Assembly (NCBI RefSeq): GCF_000699445.3
Contig: NC_067200.1
Location: 6,340,950-6,404,949, forward strand
Reading direction: 5' to 3'
Origin: Schistosoma haematobium
Taxonomy: Eukaryota > Platyhelminthes > Trematoda > Strigeidida > Schistosomatidae
DNA length: 64,000 bases
The notes beneath the pieces were generated by a model. The model did no database searches. It was not told where the DNA came from and saw only the letters and a list, made by a program, of their open reading frames with translations. Positions 57,125 to 64,000 of the stretch are shown one piece after another. The translations under genes were made by a program, and so were the position numbers. Every line of letters starts with the position of its first letter. The first letter of the stretch is position 1.

Positions 57125-58345
57125 TACTTACTTGCGCCTGTTACCCCCAACAGAACATAGGTCGAAAACCAGCATTCTCCAACCCATTCTGTCCTGGGCC
57201 TTGGTTATGTCCCGATAAGCATAATGAATGGTAACTTTGGAGTCCTTTTATGGACCAATACTACTATACCAATACTATTTTTATCGTATAATTGTTAAAT
57301 GACCCAACTATTCATATTCACGTCTCTCTTATTATGAGTTTCATTTTCATCTATGAACTATTATTATACGATTTACCATTCTTGAATTATACCCTGTCTA
57401 TTAGTCACTGCTTCACACATTCACAGCCACACTTGGCCAAATTTTGTATAAATTGTATTTTATGTATTTTATGGTACGTGGTGGTCTGTTTGGTTTGTAT
57501 ATAAACCCAGTATGCTTGAAATAAATAATTTATATGGCAGAGGCTGAGATTGGTTTTCTGGAATTAACTGGCTGAGCTAGGCAGGAAGCATGACCAATAA
57601 ATACTCTAGACTGCTCGTACGGTTTTATGCATCACTCATCCGATCGATAATTCAGTGTTCTCTAATTGGCGGTGTCGTTACGTTATACAAGAAATAGGGC
57701 ACGCAGGTTTCAAGTTATAACAGCCTTCCTTTCTAGTTCTATCCAATTGTTGTTCATTCCTCTCAAGTCTGTCCACATTTCACGGCGTAATGTGTTCTTT
57801 GTTGTTCCTCTTCTCCACTGGCCTTGAAAATTCCAAGTAAAGGCTTGCCTTGTGACACAGTTGGGTGCTTTACTCAATGTGTATTCTATCCACTTTCAAT
57901 GCTTCTTCCTAATTTCTTCCTCCATTGGAATCTGGTTTGTTCTCTCTCACAGTAGGTTGTTGCTGATAGTGTCCGGCCAACGGATCCGAAGTATTTTGTG
58001 TAGACAGCTATTAATAAACACTTGTATCTTCTAAATGACGGCTTTCATGGTTTTCCAATTTTCCATCATATACATTTGTACTGAAAATTCTGACTTTGGT
58101 GTTGGTTGACAGACAGTTATTTTAAGTTCCAAATGTTCTTCATTTTTAGATATGCTGCTCTTGCTTTGTCGATCCGCGCCTTCATATCTTCATCAGATCC
58201 ACCGTGTTCATCAATGATGCTGCTCAGATATGTAAATGATTTTACATCTTCCAAATCTTCTCCTTCAATTGTGATTGGATTATTGCATGTTGTGTTGTAT
58301 CGGTGACTTACTTTGACCTTTATTTATATTGAGACCTTTATAAAA
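57125..58345 (-). mobile_element. RTE relic, reverse, split by a solo LTR
   Basis: The 3' tail and last codons occupy 57125-57202, and the rest continues at 57723-58345. Removing 57203-57722 plus one GCCTT joins GTCCTGGGCCTT to CCTTTCTAG exactly as in other copies. Coding traces include FKVWNI-type and DPPCSSMMLLRYV antisense shadows; the frame is broken. Confidence 0.75.
57203..57722 (+). mobile_element. Solo LTR, 520 bp, 5-bp target duplication
   Basis: Flanked by GCCTT at 57198-57202 and 57723-57727. Starts GGTTATGTCCCG (expected TGTTA) and ends GTTATAACA, giving short inverted ends. Contains TATATAAACCC and AATAAATAATT, consistent with a promoter and a polyadenylation signal. No internal region. 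Confidence 0.75.
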
Positions 58346-58489
58346 TCATCTAACCCACATATTCTGACATATCAATTTTATTAAGTTCATATAGTTATAT
58401 CTACAAGAACAAAGATGTAATGAAGTAATGATAGAAATATATAGAATATTAAAGATTCCCATTGTGAAAATTAGAACAACACATATAAG

Positions 58490-59170
58490 CGAGCAATATT
58501 GTTTTCAATTAGATCGTCATCAGGCTTTACTCTAATATACATGAATATTTATACGAAAATGTTAAACCAATCAAGGCAATATGGGTCAATAATCACAATG
58601 AAATAGAATAAGTCTCTACACATAATAAGTACAAATACAAGTTGATAGTATGAAGACAGGTGAACTGATAATAGTGAGAATAATACAATACAATAACAAA
58701 ACTCTTTTCAATAGTTAAACGTTGGAAATAGAAGGTCAAACAAACATGGGTAAATAGACTAGGTATAGTAATCACAAAACGTTAAAATCATTACGTAATA
58801 AGATGTGTGTAAATAATTCGATAGTGAAGAATACAAAGATAATAATAAAATTTTAAAATAAAAATTTTAAAAAAAATTGTTAGTTAAGTTATAACCGGCC
58901 ATGGAAGGGATAGGGGGGTTACGTATTTCTTCTGTACACATAAATTGGGGTTATATGTACGAATTCCAATGGCTTCAGCTATATGTAGGAGACGGGAACG
59001 GACTCCGTCGGGAAATGATGGAGGTATACGATAGATAACTCGAAATGATTTCGATTTATCTACTGCATGACCGCTATATAGTACAGAATGCTTAAAGTAA
59101 TGTTTCTTTGAATGAAATTGATGATGTACACTAGACAATGACCTTGGAAATTGTTCCTTCACAATCATTC
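58490..59170 (-). pseudogene. Penelope-like 3' coding end and tail
   Basis: The reverse-strand frame at 58884-59168 reads FKHSVLYSGHAVDKSKSF, RLLHIAEAIGIRTYNPNLCV and QKKYVTPLSLPWP before the stop. This resembles the C-terminal tail of Penelope-like GIY-YIG proteins. The non-coding end has CCTGATGACGATC near 58515, a hammerhead-like string with weak stem II. Confidence 0.6.
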
Positions 59171-59524
59171 AACCTTGAAATCATAAGATTGTGTTCAATG
59201 TCAACAAAATATATATACTTGTTTATCTGGCAAATACTCAATCATAGATTTAAAACAAATTATTATTATTATTATTATTATTATCAGAAATACAGTCATG
59301 CTTTTAAGTATCATATATAACAGACTATTAACTGTTTCAATGGATTGTTATTGTCAATTCCCTCTTATAAAAACAACTTATATCAACCTAGTTTTTATTG
59401 ATAAGTATAAACTTATAGTTACTATGTAAAGTTACTACTATAAATATTACTATTATATATAGTTAAACTATTATTATATTTCAAATAAAGTAAAACACAA
59501 ACATTGATGCAGAATAGTATGAAT

Positions 59525-59556
59525 GTATAATATTTCGAGGTTTCTCGTCAGCTGGT
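59525..59556 (-). ncRNA. Penelope-like hammerhead motif
   Basis: CTGACGA, a minimal stem II (GA AACC TC), GAAA, then TATTATAC. The compact stem II resembles minimal Penelope-type hammerheads. Confidence 0.45.
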
Positions 59557-60028
59557 TGCAGACCAAAACATCTGATAAAATTTTTATATTGAGATAGTGC
59601 AAAAACACTTGACATAAATAAGTGTAAATAACTGGATTACAATAATGCTAGAAACAGGTCAGAGGTAAAACAAGGGGGTGGGTTAATTCAGGTTGGGTGG
59701 TGTAATAGTTTAGTAAAGTTTATAAATTGTGTGATAACTTTAGAGATTAATGGAATTGAATAATGATAAGATGGGTTACGTAATAATAATTCAATAGAAT
59801 TTGAAAAGTTAAGATAATTTAAGAGGATCAGGTGGTGGGAATATATGAATAAAATTTTGGTTTAAGAATTAGGTAATAGGGGAGGAGTATAACACAAAAT
59901 AAATATTTTAAAATGAATAAATGAATAAAATAACCCAAATAACCAACAACAACAACAACAACAAAAAATTGGATTACCAGGATAATAATAAGTTTATTAC
60001 TGTCTCTTTTTGAGTGCATCAATCAGGT

Positions 60029-60520
60029 TTAAGTTTTTTTTATCGTAATCGCTCCAGTGAAGCGGAGAGTAGTCGTATTTCTTTGTCTATTGATAATTTT
60101 AAAAGTGTGCAAAATGTTGACGGTATGCCCGGTGTCAGCTAAATCCCGAGCTATTGCACTGTTGAAAGCTTTAGTCCCTTGCAGCCTCAAGTTCTTTGGA
60201 ACATGCTCAGAAATGCGAACATGCGCTCTTCTCTCAGTTCTTCTAATGTATGTGCTTTGGCACGTACATGTGAATTGGTAAATGCAGTTGGAGCTACTAA
60301 GAAAAAAGAGCTTGTCGATTTTAGTTTGTTTAAGTAAGCAATTCGTTTGCCATACTGTCGTAAGTTTTGCTGCTGGGTAAGCCAATTTCAACGCAGAATT
60401 TATTCTGTGATTAATTAATCCGGCAATTTCATCTCCTTTGAAACGTAAATGTAGGAAGCAGGTTTTCTTTTCTATTCCAATATCGACAAATGTCAGATGG
60501 TAAAAAATATCGATTGACAA
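60029..60520 (-). pseudogene. Penelope-like RT end and GIY-YIG fragment
   Basis: Reads LRFKGDEIAGLINHRINSAL, KLAYPAAKLTTVWQTNCLLK, SSNCIYQFTCTCQSTYIRRT, ERRAHVRISEHVPKNL and ARDLADTGHTVNI. This is the thumb-to-nuclease part of a Penelope-like protein: Tyr-Ile-x-Arg-Thr-x-Arg is the YIG segment, with Gly changed to Arg. The frame is open but starts mid-protein, so the element is dead. Confidence 0.7.
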
Positions 60521-60909
60521 TCACCTGTTGATCATCTCTCATCATTTAATAACAATGATGTATCATATTGTTAAATTAATCGATAAAGTGTTGGATAATC
60601 ATCACTAACTAGATAAGTAAAACTCTAATCACCAATACGTAATCCGTTTTATACTGTCAGTTCAATCATTTACCTTATAAGCTGTTTTATTTACTTAAGC
60701 CGAATAAATAATAATGCGTTACAAACAGCGGCGAGAGAGAGAGTAGTTGCATTTTGGCTTGAAAATATTGTCTAGAAAAAGTAAGCTTCATAGTTAAACT
60801 GTTCTGATTATGAACTAATACAGCTTCGTATCTGCCTAAAAAATGGAGGAGAATAAATAAAACATTTTTAAAGAACTTTTAATTCAATCTTATATCCAGT
60901 AAGGCGTTG

Positions 60910-61370
60910 TGACATTTGTTGAACCACATTGAAATCATAAACCAGTTCAAGTTAGACCACCATTGAAAACCTAGAAGCACTGACAATTACAATGACATTT
61001 AACAATCTTCACAACTCCTTACTGAAAATTATTATGTGTTTGCTACTGACCAGCTTTTCCGGACTGTTACTAAGAAGCCGTAACCATTAGAACTAATCTA
61101 TGTCGAGTGTGAGAGATTTACCCTTTGAAGACAATGAAAGATGTTCACTCAATTTAATGGATTGATTGAGGCTCGATATTAAAACTGGTTGATGCTGACT
61201 CAGTGGTCTAGAAGTTAAGCATCCATGAGTAAGACCAAAGGTGATGGGTTGTGTATGTGTACTTTTGAGTAGTTCCATACTAGGAAAAAATGGCTGTTCA
61301 TTGCTTCCAGGTTTTCAACTATGGTCTAAATTAGACCGGTTCATGATCGCAATAAGTCTTATCCGGTGTA
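60910..61370. repeat. Hammerhead SINE (family B), inverted-ended, degraded
   Basis: Left reverse arm at 60925-60985 (AAGTTAGACCACCATTG, AAAACCTAGAAGCACTG). Forward body from 61060 (GATTGATTGAGGCTCG, GACTCAGTGGTCTAGAAG) to TTCATGATCGCAATAAG. Core lost. Confidence 0.55.
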
Positions 61371-61674
61371 TAACCTGTCAATCAAAATTTCACTAAAATA
61401 TGAAACAGAATTGTTTTGAAAATGGTTCATCATTTCTGATAGTAGAGAGAAATAGTAAATTTTCAAAAAAGTGTTTATTGATCTAAACCAGTTGACGGTT
61501 GACTTTATTAATAAAATTATTGAAGACTATAAAACATTGGATAGCTGTTTCATGTTGGTTATTTCATGATTTCATTAGTAATTAACATTAAGAAGTAATT
61601 TTGAAGTTCAGATGAAAAATTGTAACCATAAAAGTATAACTGTGTTGGATTTAAGATAAGTGTTATCAGTGACA

Positions 61675-61880
61675 AAGGATCCAGGATCATGAAGAAACAG
61701 AAGGAGTATGAACCTACAGTTGGTCTCCGGCTACCATGAGCTGCATCTCCTAAAGTTGCTCCACTGCCTTTTGGATTAGACCTGTAGGTCAACGGCTCGG
61801 GGTGTGACCCCCTAAGAAAACCACCTGTTTCAGTTTAAGCGCCTGAGCGGTATTCCAATCCTAACACAAATAAAATAATT
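61675..61880 (+). repeat. Dispersed repeat family C, partial
   Basis: AGGATCCAGGATCATGAAG, GGATTAGACCTGTAGGTCAACG, GGCTCGGGGTGTGACCCCC and CTAACACAAATAAAAT. Only the 3' half is present. Confidence 0.6.
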
Positions 61881-61884
61881 TCAC

Positions 61885-62500
61885 TCAGAAGTTCTTTAAT
61901 CAACAGTTTATACATAGGCTATTTCTGTCACAGAATGATCTCAGTTGAAAAACCATTGAAAACGAGGATGTATTGGAAAGTCTTTTCGTCATAGTATGGA
62001 ACTCCTTTGAAGTGAACTTACAAGATCAAATTATAGATTAAATTATGGATTTTCAAGTCAGTGATAACTAATATAAATCTGTGAGGTAAATTAAACCATG
62101 CTTTACATAACTCCTTTAACTCAAAAATAAATAACATTTAGTGTAGTCACTACTTAATTTGCATGTGATGCCGTGTTTAATGTTATTGTAATGATCGATT
62201 TATAGATCGATTACCCAACTCATTAACCATATTAGTTTATTGATATTAATGAATACAATCAGATTGTTACTAACATGATGATGAGTCTATGACTATGCAT
62301 GTTTCTGTCATAATAACTTATACTGATATATCAGATGCCTGAAAGAGTAATAGTGTTATGGAAATGAAATGAAATTGTACGTTCTCATCTCTGGTCGATT
62401 TAATAAAACTATATGAATGCTAATAGTTTCTTATAACAAATGTTACATTTTAGTTGAGCTTAGTTAAATAATACTAAGCTGATCTGTTAGATAGTCGAAA
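61885..62500. other. Intergenic DNA, no supported gene
   Basis: A short degraded SINE arm at about 61935-62015 (GGAAAGTCTTTTCGTCATAG). Nothing else recognised. Confidence 0.5.
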
Positions 62501-62504
62501 GCTT

Positions 62505-63555
62505 ACTTAATTACGCCTGTTACATCTCGTGGAAGAGTATAGGCCACCTAAAAGCTGTCTTCGTCCAACTCTGTCCTAGGCAATCTATTAGAGTTATTTC
62601 CGCTTGCTGTTCATCCTTTCCATATCTGTTTCCTATTTTCAAATCTGTGTGTTCTTTCACCTTCCTCTTTTCAAATTCCCTTCAAGATTCCAAATTAGCA
62701 CTTGCCTCGTGATACACTTTGATGACTCTCTCGATGTATATCCCAACCAACACTTCCAGCGTCTTTTCCTAATTTCCTAATCAGCTGCAAGCTGGTTTGT
62801 TCTATCTCAAAGTAAGCTGTTGCTAATAGTATCCGGTCAACGGACATTGAGTATCTTGTGTGAACAATTGTTTACAAATATTCGCAGTGTTTTGATGATG
62901 GTTGTGGTAGTTCAACAAGTTTCAACTCCGTACAGTAGAACTGTTTTGACGTTCGTATTGAAGATTGCGACTTTGATACTAGTTGACAGTTGTTTTGTGT
63001 TGCATATATTCTTCAACTGTAGGAATGCTGTCCTTGATTTGCTAATCCCTGCCTTTACGTTGGCATCAGATCCTTTTGGTTCATCGATGATGCTTTCTAG
63101 GTACGTGAAAGATTCAACCTGTTCCAGAGCTTCTCTATCAAGTGTGATTGCGTTGGTGTTCTCTGTGTTGTATTTGGGGATCTTGCCTTTTCTGTTGAAT
63201 GATTTTAAAACCTGATGATGCAGAGGCCGCTGCTACACTTTTTGTCTTGTTCTGCATTTGTTGATGTGCATGAGGTAGTAGGGCCAGGCCATCTGCGTTT
63301 TAGAAATCGTCTAGTTGCATCCAAGCTGTCCATTGTATCCATTACGTCCCCTCAGATGTGGAAGTCTTCATATTTCAGTCAACTACGAGAAGAAAGAGGA
63401 AGATGGAGATTAATCAGCCTTGTCTGACTCCGGAATGCATCTTTCAGTTGTCCTTAATGCACGACCTTGCAGTGTACTCCGTCGTATGAATTCCGTATGA
63501 TATTGGCGACTTTCTCAAGTACTCTATGGTGTCGAAAAATGTTACATAAGGTTCT
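62505..63555 (-). pseudogene. RTE retrotransposon relic, reverse
   Basis: Same family and region as 44575-46245 (AATCAGCTGCAAGCTGG and CCGGTCAACGGACATTGAG occur in both), without the 355-bp insertion. It starts with the tail-side TTACTTAATTACGCCTGTTAC at low coordinates and runs to the RT region near 63540. It has many stops. Confidence 0.7.
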
Positions 63556-63559
63556 CCCG

Positions 63560-63665
63560 ACAAAATAGTTGGAAGCAGTTGACAGAAAACACTGAAGCTA
63601 GGTTTCGTAATGTTTGGGACTCATCAGTAAAGTGTATGCTTAATCTTAAGTGAACTGGCACTATC
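63560..63665 (-). repeat. Hammerhead repeat family F, arm
   Basis: The reverse strand reads CTTTACTGATGAGTCCC, then ACGAAACCTAGC and TCAGTGTTTTCTGTCAAC. CUGAUGA and GAAA are intact but stem II is short. It abuts the truncated RTE. Confidence 0.5.
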
Positions 63666-64000
63666 CAGAACATTTGATTCAATACGTACACCTTTCTTAA
63701 AAGTGCTGAAATGCATGAGATCTATGTCCAAGATCTCCTGTCGATCACCTAAAACCACCTGAAATTTCAATATCCTACACGTGATATTAAATCACTTAGT
63801 GGCTGCACTAATATTTATTTAATGGACTTCGATCAGAACTTAAAATGGACTAAACAAACATAACAGTATTCGCCTGTCGTTATTCAGTCATTCGTAGAAG
63901 TTGAGTTATTGTCGTTTAGATTGGAGTAAAAACATTTGAAGAATTTATTTGAAAGCTGAGTAATATATGGGACTAATAGTAATGTCAAACCATCAATTAA

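Larger units (their letters stand above)
59490..60530 (-). mobile_element. Penelope-like element relic, second family
   Basis: Coding end plus a 3' non-coding region with a hammerhead-like motif at 59525-59556. It carries (AAC)n at 59945-59963. It lies about 300 bp from the other Penelope-like relic, in the same orientation, but the proteins differ. Confidence 0.7.

Noticed and set aside
57292..57504. 70-residue frame also present at 50370-50582
   Set aside because: Shared only because both are copies of the same LTR; no retroviral or host protein features.

Overview
The window is AT-rich eukaryotic DNA, almost certainly from a blood fluke (genus Schistosoma; species not determinable here). 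The evidence is long introns, tiny exons, many dispersed repeats carrying hammerhead-ribozyme motifs (the known schistosome Sm-alpha type among them), RTE, CR1-like and Penelope-like retroelements, and LTR fragments. There are no bacterial operons, rRNA genes, CRISPR arrays or convincing free-standing tRNA genes.

One host gene can be reconstructed, on the minus strand from 33855 (ATG) to 10088 (TAG). Seven coding exons (467, 46, 45, 145, 145, 69 and 100 nt) join with compatible splice phases into a 338-residue protein. I identify it as the homologue of the vertebrate brain protein KIAA0513, from motifs recalled from memory. Its introns (about 0.9-9.4 kb) hold most of the repeats in the first half of the window.

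Region by region: 1-5.4 kb has a GTAA-type simple repeat, an Sm-alpha arm, a 5'-inverted RTE copy, an RTE 5' piece and a CR1-like reverse transcriptase relic split by a 356-bp solo LTR. 5.4-10 kb has SINE copies and a 600-bp repeat ending next to the gene's 3' end. 10-34 kb is the gene, with a 1.56-kb Penelope-like palindrome (11.4-13.1 kb), three 289-bp hAT-like MITEs, a 3-kb degenerate RTE element (22.9-26 kb), a CR1-like 3' end (26.2-26.6 kb) and several SINEs. 34-64 kb holds no recognisable host gene. It is a mosaic of hammerhead SINEs, RTE relics at 44.6, 49.6, 52.2, 57.1 and 62.5 kb, solo LTRs at 50.3, 51.4 and 57.2 kb, and two Penelope-like relics at 58.5-60.5 kb.

The most noteworthy signals are: (1) at least four unrelated repeat classes with hammerhead-like cores, two of which also form inverted head-to-head copies; (2) a near-perfect 775-bp inverted repeat of a Penelope-like element bounded by a 14-bp target duplication; (3) three MITEs of identical length with 8-bp target duplications; (4) clean nested insertions. 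All reading was by eye, so boundaries of old repeats are approximate and family names are provisional.
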